The position numbers were made by a program, and so were the translations under genes. Below the pieces are notes generated by a model that saw nothing but the letters and a program-made list of their open reading frames with translations, made no database searches and was not told the DNA's origin. From Parabacteroides sp. AD58 (lineage in GTDB: Bacteria; Bacteroidota; Bacteroidia; Bacteroidales; Tannerellaceae): a DNA stretch of 64,000 bases. This document shows, piece after piece, positions 43,095 through 51,820 of the stretch; position 1 is the first letter of the stretch; the number at the start of each line of letters is the position of its first letter. The stretch spans positions 2,914,001 to 2,978,000 of the forward strand of contig NZ_CP146284.1 of assembly GCF_023744375.2 (NCBI RefSeq), read 5' to 3'.

Positions 43095-44648
43095 TCAGTT
43101 CTCTTCAACAAGCCATTTCTCAATATTTCTGGTCGCGTTGCTGAAGTTCACCCCTATTTTATAGAGTTGCCGCGAGTCGGATGCAAAAGGCAGCGCATAT
43201 TGTTTGTCGTTGATTTGCTGTAAAGCCTCTTCGGCCGTTCCTTCGAGTTTGAACTCCATGACGTATATGTAATGATCGGTCTTTATCACTAAGTCAATCC
43301 GTCCGTTGGAAGTATGGTATTCTGCCTGGGTGTAGAAGCCCAATAACTTGAATACGATGAAGAGAACATTCTGATAATGTAGTTCCAGATCACGTACCAG
43401 TTCGTAAGGCGTATCTGCAAAGAAACTCTGAAGGCGGCGCATGAATGCACTGATGTTTCCGCTTTCCACTTCACGGACAAAATGAACCATCTCGAAAGCT
43501 GAGTCTGAACGGGATGTGCTGGAATAGGCAGGCAGCAGGAACTGAATAAATCCTTCTTCCACTTCCCGATTGGGAAAGCCTAAGGTATAAGTCCGGAAAC
43601 GCTTGTCATACCCTTTGATGGTGAGGTATCCGCTCTGATAAAGAATGGGAACAGGATTACTGTCCATGGAATCGATACCGCCTAAAGAATCTGCCGTAGC
43701 GATTTCTTCCGTCAGGCGATACAGGTTATATTTACTGCGTTTCAGTAATTCAATGAGAAAAGTCGGTGTTCCCGTCTCAAACCAGTAACTGCCGAATTTC
43801 ATTTTGGCGAATGTATTCAGCAGGCTAAACGGATTGTAGATGTCTTCGCTGTCTTCTACAAAGTGATATCCATCGTATTGCTCTTTCAACAATTGTTTAA
43901 CTTCCTCTTCTGTCGCGTTGTTTTTCTGAGCTAACGCAAGAATGTCTTCTTTAAATTCAGTATGTAATTCCTGTTCCGTAATGCCACAAATGTTGGCAAA
44001 ACGGTTAGACATGGAAATATCCATCAGATTATTCAGATCGCTGAACACGCTTACTTTACTGAATTTGGTAACACCGGTCAGCAAAGCAAAACGAATATAC
44101 GGGTCACAGCTTTTCAATACACCATAAAAAGCCATCAGCGAACTATGATATTCATTAATCAGCTCTTCATTACCGATCGCCTGGAGCATGGGTTTGTCGT
44201 ACTCATCGACCAAGATCACGACATTTCGTCCGGTTTTCTCTGCCGCTCTCCGGATCACCCCGTTAAAACGTCGGGCAACGCCTATTTCTCGGTCGGATGC
44301 TCCGTAAAGATCTTCCCAGTTCTTCAGATTTTCTTCTAATACATTCGTCAGTGCTTCCGGTGTATTATACTTTTGGGTGTTTAAATCCAGGTGCAGTACG
44401 GGATAGGTAATCCAGTCTTTTTCCAGTTCATCCAAAGCCAAGCCTTTGAAGAGTTCTTTCTTTCCCAAGAAATAGGCTTCGAGAGTAGAAATAAGCAGAC
44501 TTTTCCCGAAACGCCGTGGACGACTGAGAAAGTAATATTTATTGGTCTTGACTAACTGATAAATCAAAGCCGTTTTGTCCGCATAGCAATAACCTTCTTT
44601 TCGGATTTTCTCAAAACTCTGTATGCCTACCGGATAAAGATGACTCAT
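43095..44648 (-). CDS. AAA-ATPase-like protein with C-terminal PD-(D/E)XK nuclease domain (PF09820/DUF1703 type)
   Basis: The 517-residue protein starts with MSHLYPVGIQSFEKIRKEGYCYADKT in parts, followed by YYFLSRPRRFGKSLLISTLEAYF, the AAA-ATPase-like Walker A, and NVVILVDEYDKPML, the Walker B. The C-terminal part has GRIDLVIKTDHYIYVMEFKL with the D...ExK nuclease triad. These proteins occur in many copies in Bacteroidetes and may be mobile or addiction-type genes; the role is unproven. The start at 44648 is supported by a perfect -7 element on the minus strand (44679-44686, TATATTTG) within the longer frame, which would exclude the upstream ATG. Confidence 0.9.
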   Translation of the reverse strand: MSHLYPVGIQSFEKIRKEGYCYADKTALIYQLVKTNKYYFLSRPRRFGKSLLISTLEAYFLGKKELFKGLALDELEKDWITYPVLHLDLNTQKYNTPEALTNVLEENLKNWEDLYGASDREIGVARRFNGVIRRAAEKTGRNVVILVDEYDKPMLQAIGNEELINEYHSSLMAFYGVLKSCDPYIRFALLTGVTKFSKVSVFSDLNNLMDISMSNRFANICGITEQELHTEFKEDILALAQKNNATEEEVKQLLKEQYDGYHFVEDSEDIYNPFSLLNTFAKMKFGSYWFETGTPTFLIELLKRSKYNLYRLTEEIATADSLGGIDSMDSNPVPILYQSGYLTIKGYDKRFRTYTLGFPNREVEEGFIQFLLPAYSSTSRSDSAFEMVHFVREVESGNISAFMRRLQSFFADTPYELVRDLELHYQNVLFIVFKLLGFYTQAEYHTSNGRIDLVIKTDHYIYVMEFKLEGTAEEALQQINDKQYALPFASDSRQLYKIGVNFSNATRNIEKWLVEEN

Positions 44649-44760
44649 TGCTTTTGAATTTAATAGATTACTGTTTCGCAAATATAGCTTTTTTCATCCA
44701 GCTATAGTAAACGAGTTCCCTTTTTGTTTCTCGTTGGAATCGAAAACGATTCTCTTTCTT

Positions 44761-45333
44761 TTAGTCATGAAGAAAATTACGGATCATCATGCTGCCTTGT
44801 GGTGTCATGATGGATTCGGGATGGAACTGTACGCCATAGATCGGGTACTGCTTGTGGGAGAAAGACATGATATGCCCTTCTTCATCTGTAGCGGTAATGT
44901 GTAGGCAGTCAGGGAACGAAGTAGGTGATAGTAGCCAGGAGTGATAACGCCCGACTTGTATCGGCTCATTTACCTGTTTATATAAACGGTCCTGATGATC
45001 CCGTATCTGAAGTGTTGATGGATGTCCGTGTTTGGGAGAAGACATCTGCTCTAATTGAGCACCAAAGTATTGACCGATAGCCTGATGCCCCAGGCAAACT
45101 CCTAATATGGCATGACTTCGATGGCAATGGTCGATTAAAGCAAGTAAATCACCGGCTTCATCCGGAATCCCCGGTCCAGGTGAAAGAAGCAGGCAGTCAA
45201 ATTCATCCAGTCGGCTGAAGGGAATCCGATCGTTGGTTACTACCTCAAAAGAACACAGAGGGTCTTCACGCAGTATCTGTACCAAGTTATAGACAAATGA
45301 GTCGTAATTATCGACAACAAGCACTCTCTTCAT
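44761..45333 (-). CDS. pabA: Aminodeoxychorismate/anthranilate synthase glutamine amidotransferase subunit
   Basis: The 190-residue class I glutamine amidotransferase shows VVDNYDSFVYNLVQ at the N-terminus, LLSPGPGIPDEAG, the catalytic-Cys motif LGVCLGHQAIGQ and the C-terminal His-Glu in VQFHPESIMT. It supplies ammonia from glutamine to the PabB subunit. It is divergent from pabB, 91 bases away. A perfect -7 element on the minus strand (45358-45365, TATGTTTG) supports the start at 45333. With PabB/PabC next door, p-aminobenzoate synthesis for folate is the likely role; a share in tryptophan synthesis cannot be excluded. Confidence 0.93.
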   Translation of the reverse strand: MKRVLVVDNYDSFVYNLVQILREDPLCSFEVVTNDRIPFSRLDEFDCLLLSPGPGIPDEAGDLLALIDHCHRSHAILGVCLGHQAIGQYFGAQLEQMSSPKHGHPSTLQIRDHQDRLYKQVNEPIQVGRYHSWLLSPTSFPDCLHITATDEEGHIMSFSHKQYPIYGVQFHPESIMTPQGSMMIRNFLHD

Positions 45334-45357
45334 GGAAAATATCATTAGAAACGGCTA

Positions 45358-45395
45358 CAAACATACGCATAAATTCATTTATTTCCGTAGCTTTG
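45358..45395. promoter_or_regulatory. Divergent, nearly overlapping promoters of pabA and pabB
   Basis: Minus strand TATGTTTG (45358-45365) and plus strand TAGCTTTG (45388-45395) both match TAnnTTTG exactly. With -33 regions overlapping the opposite transcript start, the two promoters probably compete. No clear TTG at -33 for either. Confidence 0.55.
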
Positions 45396-45424
45396 TTCTT
45401 GAATCAAAAGAAAGTGGAAGAAAG

Positions 45425-46399
45425 ATGGATTGGCTGTCGGCCGGACAGACCCGGCAACGGATGAATGATTATGGAGCAAAAGGAATTCCGTTCCTGTGTG
45501 CTGTGAATTATGAATTGACGGAGGGCTTTGTGTTGCCTTATCCGTTGGAACAAAAAGAAGTCTGGTGGAATATGGAAGGAATAACGAATCAGCCGTCTTT
45601 TACAACGGAAAAGCGAGGTAGTTATTTCAAGTCTTTTCCTATGGATGAGGAATGTTATGCAGCCAAATTCCGGATAGCCCGTCAGGGATTGCTGCGGGGT
45701 GATTCTTTTCTGCTGAATCTGACGGTAGCAACGGATTTGGATACGGATTTTACGCTCGAAGAAATCTTTATCCGAAGTCGGGCACGATATAAGTTATTGG
45801 TACCGGACCGGTTTGTCTGTTTCTCTCCGGAAACTTTCGTTATTCTTTCAGATGGAAAGATTTCTTCTTTTCCGATGAAAGGAACTATTCGGGCAGATAT
45901 ACCCAATGCCGATCATATCATTCTGAATGATTATAAGGAAAGTGCCGAACATCATACGATTGTGGACCTGATCCGGAATGATTTGAACCGGGTGGCTACC
46001 GATGTCCGGGTAGAACGCTTTCGTTACATAGACCGACTGGTAACGAACCGGGGAGAAATCTTGCAGGTTTCCAGTCAGGTTACAGGAAATCTGCCGGAAG
46101 ATTATTTATCCCGCTTGGGCGATCTTATTTTCGATATGCTTCCTGCCGGTTCTATATCAGGCGCTCCTAAAGCGGCAACGGTACGTATTATCCGGGAAGC
46201 AGAAAAGGAAGACCGGGGTTTCTATACGGGTATTTTCGGCTATTTTGACGGAAAGAGTTTCCGGTCGGCCGTGATGATCCGGTTTATTGAACAACAGGGA
46301 GGCCGGTTACGTTTCCGAAGTGGTGGAGGAATCACTGTCAATAGTGATTGTTCTGCCGAATATCAGGAAGTCTTACAAAAAGTCTATTTACCATGTTGA
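45425..46399 (+). CDS. pabB: Aminodeoxychorismate synthase component I
   Basis: The 324-residue protein is a chorismate-binding enzyme: SYFKSFPMDEECYAAKF, FVCFSPETFV, FPMKGTIRAD (with the active-site Lys that distinguishes PabB, in PMKGT), DLIRNDLNRV, LPAGSISGAPKAATV and FYTGIFGYFDG, all in order. It is shorter than usual PabB (about 450 residues), lacking the N-terminal domain, as in other Bacteroidetes. I prefer the start at 45425, about 30 bases after a perfect -7 element; an in-frame ATG at 45332 would be upstream of that promoter. It makes 4-amino-4-deoxychorismate. Confidence 0.93.
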   Translation: MDWLSAGQTRQRMNDYGAKGIPFLCAVNYELTEGFVLPYPLEQKEVWWNMEGITNQPSFTTEKRGSYFKSFPMDEECYAAKFRIARQGLLRGDSFLLNLTVATDLDTDFTLEEIFIRSRARYKLLVPDRFVCFSPETFVILSDGKISSFPMKGTIRADIPNADHIILNDYKESAEHHTIVDLIRNDLNRVATDVRVERFRYIDRLVTNRGEILQVSSQVTGNLPEDYLSRLGDLIFDMLPAGSISGAPKAATVRIIREAEKEDRGFYTGIFGYFDGKSFRSAVMIRFIEQQGGRLRFRSGGGITVNSDCSAEYQEVLQKVYLPC

Positions 46400-46995
46400 T
46401 GAATCCTCCTCGTTTTATAGAATCGATCCGTGTATGCAACGGTATGTTTTGTTCGTTGGAATGGCATCTGCAACGGATGCGTCAGACGGCTGCCCATTGG
46501 CAATATCCGCTGGATTTGTCTCTTCTTTCTTGGAAAGTACCGGAAGAGGCTGGCACAGGAGTCTTTAAATGCCGGATAGTTTATGATACTCAGATTCGGG
46601 AAATCACCTATTCTCCTTATCAACCCCGGATGATCCGTTCACTCAAACTGGTTGATGGCGGTGCGTTGGATTATACCTTCAAATATGAAGATCGTTCGGC
46701 TTTGATGCGTTTAACCTGGCAAAAAGGAATCTGTGATGATATTCTTATAACAAAAGATGGGTTTATCACTGATACCTCGTACAGCAATGTGGTTCTGGAA
46801 AATTCGGAAGGTCTGTTTGTCCCTCATACCTGTCTGTTGAATGGAACCCGTAGGCAGCGTTTACTGGCCGAAGGAATCGTGAAGGAAAGGCCTATCCGTA
46901 CGTCTGATTTAAACCAGTATAACCGCCTGTGTCTCATCAATGCTCTGATCGGATTGGAAGAAAATATTTCTCTCCCATTGTCGGCAGTCAGGTAA
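46393..46995 (+). CDS. pabC: Aminotransferase class IV, probable 4-amino-4-deoxychorismate lyase
   Basis: The 200-residue PLP enzyme shows FIESIRVCNGMFCSLEWHLQRM in parts, KCRIVYD, the conserved SALMRLTWQKG segment and the KDGFITDTSYSNVVL motif with TCLLNGTRRQRLL. The Lys in the DYTFKYEDRS context is the likely PLP lysine. It is about 70 residues shorter than Escherichia coli PabC. It overlaps pabB by 7 bases, so the product of PabB is passed on to this enzyme for conversion to p-aminobenzoate and pyruvate. The start at 46393 is chosen by that overlap and by the MNPPRFIES pattern. Confidence 0.85.
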   Translation: MLMNPPRFIESIRVCNGMFCSLEWHLQRMRQTAAHWQYPLDLSLLSWKVPEEAGTGVFKCRIVYDTQIREITYSPYQPRMIRSLKLVDGGALDYTFKYEDRSALMRLTWQKGICDDILITKDGFITDTSYSNVVLENSEGLFVPHTCLLNGTRRQRLLAEGIVKERPIRTSDLNQYNRLCLINALIGLEENISLPLSAVR

Positions 46996-47007
46996 AATCC
47001 CTAACCG

Positions 47008-47043
47008 TTTGTATTTCTCCTTCGGAATAACTAATTTCGTGGC
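47008..47043 (+). promoter_or_regulatory. Promoter inside a perfect 36-bp direct repeat, copy 1
   Basis: TTTG (47008-47011), a 20-base spacer and TAATTTCG (47032-47039) form a Bacteroidetes promoter with one mismatch at -7. The full 36 bases recur without change at 48119-48154. It probably drives the nuclease gene at 47081. Confidence 0.75.
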
Positions 47044-47080
47044 AGAGAATATACATTTTATATCAAACTTTAACTGTGAG

Positions 47081-48118
47081 ATGATTATGAAAAATATGGC
47101 AAGCAATCAGACATCCTTTATTCAGGATATCCGTATTATCATTGAGACTGGCCGAACTAATGCCATTAAAAGCGTGGATCTCTGTCGCGTGAAAATGTAT
47201 TGGAACATAGGTAAGCGTATATTTGAAGAAGAACAACAAGGCAAAGAACGGGCCGATTATGGAACTTATTTACTTGCGAATTTAGCAAAGGCATTAGAAC
47301 CGGAATATGGGAGTGGTTTTTCAAAAAGGCAGTTGGAACGGGCACGGCAATTTTACCGACTGTATCCAATTGCGTCTACACTGCGGACGCAATTGAACTG
47401 GTCTCAATATAAGCTTCTAATCTCCATCTCAGATAAAGATAAGCGAGAATATTACGAACTTGAGGCGGCCCATAATCTGTGGACCAGTAGAGAACTTGAG
47501 CGACAGCTAAATTCCCATTTATATGAACGTTTATTGTCAAGTAATGATAAAGAATCTGTGCTTGCTGTGGCCAGAGGTGAGCGAATGCCGGATTCGCCTG
47601 TTGAAATCATAAAGGATCCTATGTATTTGGAATTCCTGGGATTGGAATGTAAGCCTCAATATTATGAAAAAGATTTAGAGAGTTCTATTATTTCTCATAT
47701 TACCGAATTTATGTTAGAAATGGGTAAAGGCTTTTCTTTCGTGGCTCGACAACAGCGTATTTTGATAGAAGAAGATGAGTTTTTTGCTGATCTGGTCTTT
47801 TATAATCGTTTACTTCGCTGCTTTACAATCATCGAGATAAAAACACATAAACTGACACATCAGGATTTAGGGCAGTTACAGATGTATGTAAATTATTATG
47901 ATAGATGTGTGAAATTAGCAGAAGAAAGCCCTACAATCGGGATTCTCCTTTGTACGGCTAAAAATGATACCATGGTAAAAATGTCTTTGCCGGAAGATAA
48001 TAAGAATATTCTTACCAGTCAGTATCAACTTTATTTGCCTTCCAAAGAACAACTTATAGAACAAGTTAATGAAGTAAAACAGACAGTGCAGACAAAAACG
48101 GGGAAGGCGAAAATGTAA
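47081..48118 (+). CDS. DUF1016/YhcG-family PD-(D/E)XK nuclease
   Basis: The 345-residue protein has the DUF1016 N-terminal helical domain (from KSVDLCRVKMYWNIGKRIFEE, in parts, through WSQYKLLISI) and the C-terminal YhcG nuclease domain: FFADLVFYNRLLRCFTIIEIKTH with Asp and the E-x-K pair, and LGQLQMYVNYYD. Similar proteins are scattered among restriction-modification and other defence loci and act on DNA or as recombination nucleases. The gene, with its leader, is set precisely between the two 36-bp repeats, so the insertion duplicated the promoter of the next gene. The start at 47081 is the first ATG after the promoter; 47087 and 47096 are alternatives. AT-rich compared with the flanks. Confidence 0.9.
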   Translation: MIMKNMASNQTSFIQDIRIIIETGRTNAIKSVDLCRVKMYWNIGKRIFEEEQQGKERADYGTYLLANLAKALEPEYGSGFSKRQLERARQFYRLYPIASTLRTQLNWSQYKLLISISDKDKREYYELEAAHNLWTSRELERQLNSHLYERLLSSNDKESVLAVARGERMPDSPVEIIKDPMYLEFLGLECKPQYYEKDLESSIISHITEFMLEMGKGFSFVARQQRILIEEDEFFADLVFYNRLLRCFTIIEIKTHKLTHQDLGQLQMYVNYYDRCVKLAEESPTIGILLCTAKNDTMVKMSLPEDNKNILTSQYQLYLPSKEQLIEQVNEVKQTVQTKTGKAKM

Positions 48119-48154
48119 TTTGTATTTCTCCTTCGGAATAACTAATTTCGTGGC
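48119..48154 (+). promoter_or_regulatory. Promoter inside a perfect 36-bp direct repeat, copy 2
   Basis: It is identical to 47008-47043: TTTG at 48119-48122, 20-base spacer, TAATTTCG at 48143-48150. It begins right after the TAA of the nuclease gene and ends 8 bases before the ATG of the M20 gene, of which it is most likely the original promoter. Confidence 0.75.
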
Positions 48155-48161
48155 TGAATTA

Positions 48162-49226
48162 ATGATTGGAACTATGTATTACGAAGCGGTCGATATACTG
48201 AAAGGCATGATAGCCATACCTTCGTTTAGTCGGGAAGAGAAAGAGGTTGCCGACTTCCTCGAAAATAAATGGAAGCAGGCAGGACAGAAAGTCTTTCGCC
48301 GGGGAAATAATCTTTGGATGATAGCCGGGAATCTGGTTGATCCGTCCAAGCCGACGTTATTGCTGAATTCACATATTGATACGGTAAAGCCTGTCAGTGC
48401 CTGGACCCGTGATCCGTTTACTCCGGAAGTGGATGAGGAGGATCGGCTATATGGTTTAGGCAGTAATGATGCGGGAGCCAGTGTTGTCTCATTGTATGGG
48501 GCATTTACGTCGCTTTCCCGTCAGGAACAGCCTTATAACTTGATTTTCCTGGCTTCCTGTGAGGAAGAAGTTTCCGGAAAGGGAGGTATCGAATCCGTAT
48601 TACCGTATTTGCCGCCTGTTGATTTTGCCATCGTTGGTGAACCGACCGGGATGCAGCCGGCAGTAGCCGAAAAAGGACTGATGGTATTGGATTGTACAGC
48701 TGTCGGGAAAGCTGGGCATGCTGCCCGTAATGAAGGGGTTAATGCCATTTATGAAGCCCTGTCGGATATCGAATGGTTTCGTTCATACGTATTCCCCGAA
48801 CAGAGTGATTTCTTGGGACCGGTCAAGATGAGTGTGACGATGATCAATGCCGGTACACAGCACAATGTAGTACCCGATAAGTGTACCTTTGTGGTGGATG
48901 TGCGTACCAATGAGTTTTACACCAATGAAAGGCTGTACGAAGCTATTTGCCAGCAGGTTAAATGTGAGGTAAAAGCCCGCAGCTTCCGCCTGAATTCGTC
49001 ATCGTTGCCCTTGGATCATCCTTTCCTGCAGCGGACGGCCATGATGGATTTGAAGCCGTTCGGTTCGCCTACATTAAGTGATCAGGCCTTGATGCCTTTC
49101 CCTTCGGTAAAAATCGGACCGGGGCAATCCAGCCGTTCCCATACGGCAGATGAATATATCGGGCTGATGGAAATCCGTGAGGCCATTCAGCTGTATGTAA
49201 CCTTGCTCAATCAGTTGAAATTCTGA
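48162..49226 (+). CDS. M20-family metallo-peptidase/deacylase (ArgE/DapE type)
   Basis: The 354-residue protein has the M20 metal site: LLNSHIDTVKP (His and Asp), GSNDAGAS (bridging Asp), CEEEVSGKGG (general-base Glu pair), VGEPTG and a C-terminal His in SSRSHTADEY. Bacteroidetes use this type as N-acetyl- or N-succinyl-ornithine/citrulline deacylase in arginine synthesis, so the role may be in arginine metabolism; other acyl-amino acids are possible. The start at 48162 follows the promoter in repeat copy 2. The longer frame starting at 48120 would be translated from inside the promoter and is rejected. Confidence 0.88.
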   Translation: MIGTMYYEAVDILKGMIAIPSFSREEKEVADFLENKWKQAGQKVFRRGNNLWMIAGNLVDPSKPTLLLNSHIDTVKPVSAWTRDPFTPEVDEEDRLYGLGSNDAGASVVSLYGAFTSLSRQEQPYNLIFLASCEEEVSGKGGIESVLPYLPPVDFAIVGEPTGMQPAVAEKGLMVLDCTAVGKAGHAARNEGVNAIYEALSDIEWFRSYVFPEQSDFLGPVKMSVTMINAGTQHNVVPDKCTFVVDVRTNEFYTNERLYEAICQQVKCEVKARSFRLNSSSLPLDHPFLQRTAMMDLKPFGSPTLSDQALMPFPSVKIGPGQSSRSHTADEYIGLMEIREAIQLYVTLLNQLKF

Positions 49227-49232
49227 CATGGC

Positions 49233-50441
49233 ATGTGGAAGAGTATTTTAGGTACCGTAGGTGCCCGTTATCTGGTAGCACTGCTCAATCTGCTCCTGAT
49301 CTTTGTTAACGCGAAGGTGTTGGGAGCCGAAGGATTGGGCCTGGTTGGTATCCTGATTGCTTCCATTAATCTGGTAACTACCTTCAACAGCATTTTCTGC
49401 GGAGGAACGATCGTGTACTTTATGCACCGGTATTCCTTGCGGGATGTCTTTATTCCGGCCTATCTGTGGGCCATCTTCGGATCACTGTTGGCTACGGCTG
49501 TACTGGCTTTGGCCGGTATGTTCCCGTTACGCTACCTGGCAGATGTTTATCTGCTCTCGCTTACCGGTTCGTTGATTACTGCCAATTCCCGTTTTTTGTT
49601 GGGACAAGACCGGGTAGGGGCTTTTAACCTGATTTTTATGATTCAGGGCGGATTGCTTTGTCCCGTATTACTTTTCCTTTACTTCATTCTCGGACTGAAA
49701 GATGCCGAAGCTTATCTGTACGGACTGTATGCAGCAAACCTTTCCGCATTGGGGTGCAGTCTGTGGTGGCTGTACCGGGATTTACGTTCCTGTTTGTATC
49801 AGACTTCCCGAACCTCCTTGCACTGGCGGGAAATGCTGGTCTATGGATTATGGGGGAATGTGGATAACTTGGCAGAAGTCTGCACGACACGTATCAATTA
49901 TTTCTTCATCAGGCGCTTTTTAGGCTTTGCTGGTGTGGGCTTGCTGGATGGAGGAACACGTATTTCAGAGAGTGTCTGGCATATCAGCCGTTCGATCGGT
50001 TTCCTGACGAACAGTCAGGTGGCCCGGGAGAAAGAACCGCAGAAACAGCGGCAAATCACACTCCGACTACTCCGACTGACATTCTTAGGAACATTCGCGG
50101 CCGTCGTGTGTCTTCTCTGCATTCCGGAATGGATCTTTACTGATTACCTCTTCAGTCAGGAGTTCAAAGGCATCACTTCCGTTATCCGAGGCCTATCCGT
50201 TGGAATCGTTGCCTTTGGATGCCATACCATACTCTCGCAGTACCTGATTGCCAGCGGTCATGTGCGGTACAGTGCCGCTTCTTCGTGTGTTGGGTTAATC
50301 GTTCTCCTCATCGCCGGCTATTTCCTTATTCCGGCTTACGGAATACCGGGCGCTGCTGTTACTTCCAGCCTGGCTTTTACAGCGATGGCCTGTTTCTCCT
50401 TCTGGGCTTTTCAGAAAAATAGCCGAAGCCAAGGGCGTTAA
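49233..50441 (+). CDS. Wzx-type polysaccharide flippase/O-antigen translocase
   Basis: The 402-residue protein has about 12 hydrophobic helices and the typical beginning of MOP-family flippases (YLVALLNLLLIFVNAKVLGAEGLGLVGILIAS, in parts). Other matches are the NYFFIRRFLGFAGVGLLDGG region and the C-terminal YGIPGAAVTSSLAF. It would move lipid-linked oligosaccharides across the cytoplasmic membrane. It stands apart from glycosyltransferase genes, downstream of the M20 gene with only 6 bases between, so it may serve an O-antigen or glycan made elsewhere. Confidence 0.88.
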   Translation: MWKSILGTVGARYLVALLNLLLIFVNAKVLGAEGLGLVGILIASINLVTTFNSIFCGGTIVYFMHRYSLRDVFIPAYLWAIFGSLLATAVLALAGMFPLRYLADVYLLSLTGSLITANSRFLLGQDRVGAFNLIFMIQGGLLCPVLLFLYFILGLKDAEAYLYGLYAANLSALGCSLWWLYRDLRSCLYQTSRTSLHWREMLVYGLWGNVDNLAEVCTTRINYFFIRRFLGFAGVGLLDGGTRISESVWHISRSIGFLTNSQVAREKEPQKQRQITLRLLRLTFLGTFAAVVCLLCIPEWIFTDYLFSQEFKGITSVIRGLSVGIVAFGCHTILSQYLIASGHVRYSAASSCVGLIVLLIAGYFLIPAYGIPGAAVTSSLAFTAMACFSFWAFQKNSRSQGR

Positions 50442-50552
50442 AGAAAATAGGGGAATTGGGAAGTTTCCGGTTCTTCTGAATGTCTCAGGTTTTGTTATGG
50501 AGGAATACAGAAAAAATCCCGGAAGAAATGAATCAGAAGGTATCAAAAAAAG

Positions 50553-50630
50553 AATCCCCGTTAGCCAGAGAACTGCCTATCAAAAAGTCCGATATAGAAC
50601 TTAGGAGAGGCAGTTCCCTGGAAGGGGATT
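50553..50630. other. Long imperfect hairpin between convergent genes
   Basis: AATCCCC (50553-50559) pairs with GGGGATT (50624-50630) and GAACTGCCT (50570-50578) pairs with AGGCAGTTC (50608-50616). There is no T-run. It sits between the flippase gene and the convergent mrp-like gene and may end transcription in both directions. Confidence 0.45.
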
Positions 50631-50651
50631 TTACGTATATAAATGAGCCTG

Positions 50652-51761
50652 TTATTTCTTGGTCACATGTACCCGCTGGGTAGGAGCCAAATGTTCGTTG
50701 CGGTAATCTATTTCCTTAACGACTTCCTTCGCTAAATCCTGGAAAGCCCGTCCGGTAATACTATCCGGATTCAGAGCAACAGGCTTTCCTTCGTCACCAC
50801 CTTCGCAGATACTCTGAACAATAGGAATTTGTCCCAGCAATGGAATATGCAGTTCTTCAGCCAGACGCTTTCCGCCTTCTTTACCGAAAAGATAATACTT
50901 GTTTTCCGGAAGTTCGGCAGGAGTAAACCAGGCCATGTTTTCAATCAGTCCCAATACCGGAACATTCACCTTATCTCCTGTAAACATACTGATTCCTTTA
51001 CGGGCATCTGCCAAAGCCACTTCTTGAGGTGTACTGACAACTATTGCCCCTGTAATCGCCAACGTCTGCACCATGGTCAGATGAATATCACTTGTTCCCG
51101 GAGGCAGGTCAATCAGGAAGTAATCCAGTTCGCCCCAGTTGGCATCTCCAATCAATTGTTTCAAGGCATTACTTGCCATGGCTCCACGCCACAATACGGC
51201 ATCTTCCTTGTTCACAAAGAAACCGATAGAAAGCATCTTCACCCCATAGTTTTCAGCCGGTTCAATCAGTTCACGACCACCAACTTCCACCATATAAGGA
51301 CGGGCCTCTTCCAAATTGAACATCTTAGGTTGCGACGGACCAAAAATATCCGCATCGAGCAATCCGACTTTATAACCTAATCCAGCCAATGCTACTGCTA
51401 AGTTGGCTGCTACCGTACTCTTTCCTACGCCACCTTTTCCGGAAGAAACAGCGATGATATTCTTCACTTCAGGCAGCAATTTGTCCGGTTCAGGACGTGC
51501 CAGCTGGCGAGCCTTAACCGTAATATTATTCTTAATGTTGACATCCGGACTTACATACGTCAGGATAGCTGTTTCGGCAGCTTTTACCACCGAACGGATA
51601 AACGGATCGTTCGGTTTATCGAAAAGGAGGGAGAAGGTTACATTCATACCGTCGATACGAATATTGTCTTCCACCATACCCATTTCAATCAGGTCTTTAC
51701 CTGTTCCCGGATAACGCACTGTCTTGAGCGCATCCAGAATTAATTGTGGATATATAGTCAT
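50652..51761 (-). CDS. apbC: Mrp/NBP35-type iron-sulfur cluster carrier ATPase
   Basis: The 369-residue protein has an N-terminal DUF59/MIP18-type domain (about residues 5-90), then the deviant Walker A SSGKGGVGKSTVAANLA, LLDADIFGPSQPKMF and DLPPGTSDIHLT, typical of ApbC/Mrp. The usual CPxCG pair of Mrp in the ENM-x-F segment is missing: here it reads ENMAWFTPAELPENKYYLF. That is frequent in Bacteroidetes and means cluster binding must use other residues, if it occurs. It probably acts in the assembly of iron-sulfur proteins in the cytoplasm. Confidence 0.93.
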   Translation of the reverse strand: MTIYPQLILDALKTVRYPGTGKDLIEMGMVEDNIRIDGMNVTFSLLFDKPNDPFIRSVVKAAETAILTYVSPDVNIKNNITVKARQLARPEPDKLLPEVKNIIAVSSGKGGVGKSTVAANLAVALAGLGYKVGLLDADIFGPSQPKMFNLEEARPYMVEVGGRELIEPAENYGVKMLSIGFFVNKEDAVLWRGAMASNALKQLIGDANWGELDYFLIDLPPGTSDIHLTMVQTLAITGAIVVSTPQEVALADARKGISMFTGDKVNVPVLGLIENMAWFTPAELPENKYYLFGKEGGKRLAEELHIPLLGQIPIVQSICEGGDEGKPVALNPDSITGRAFQDLAKEVVKEIDYRNEHLAPTQRVHVTKK

Positions 51762-51820
51762 ACGAACTTAATTTATTTCGTTTTTAATTCTCGTTTATTT
51801 TGAAAACGATTCTCACGAGT

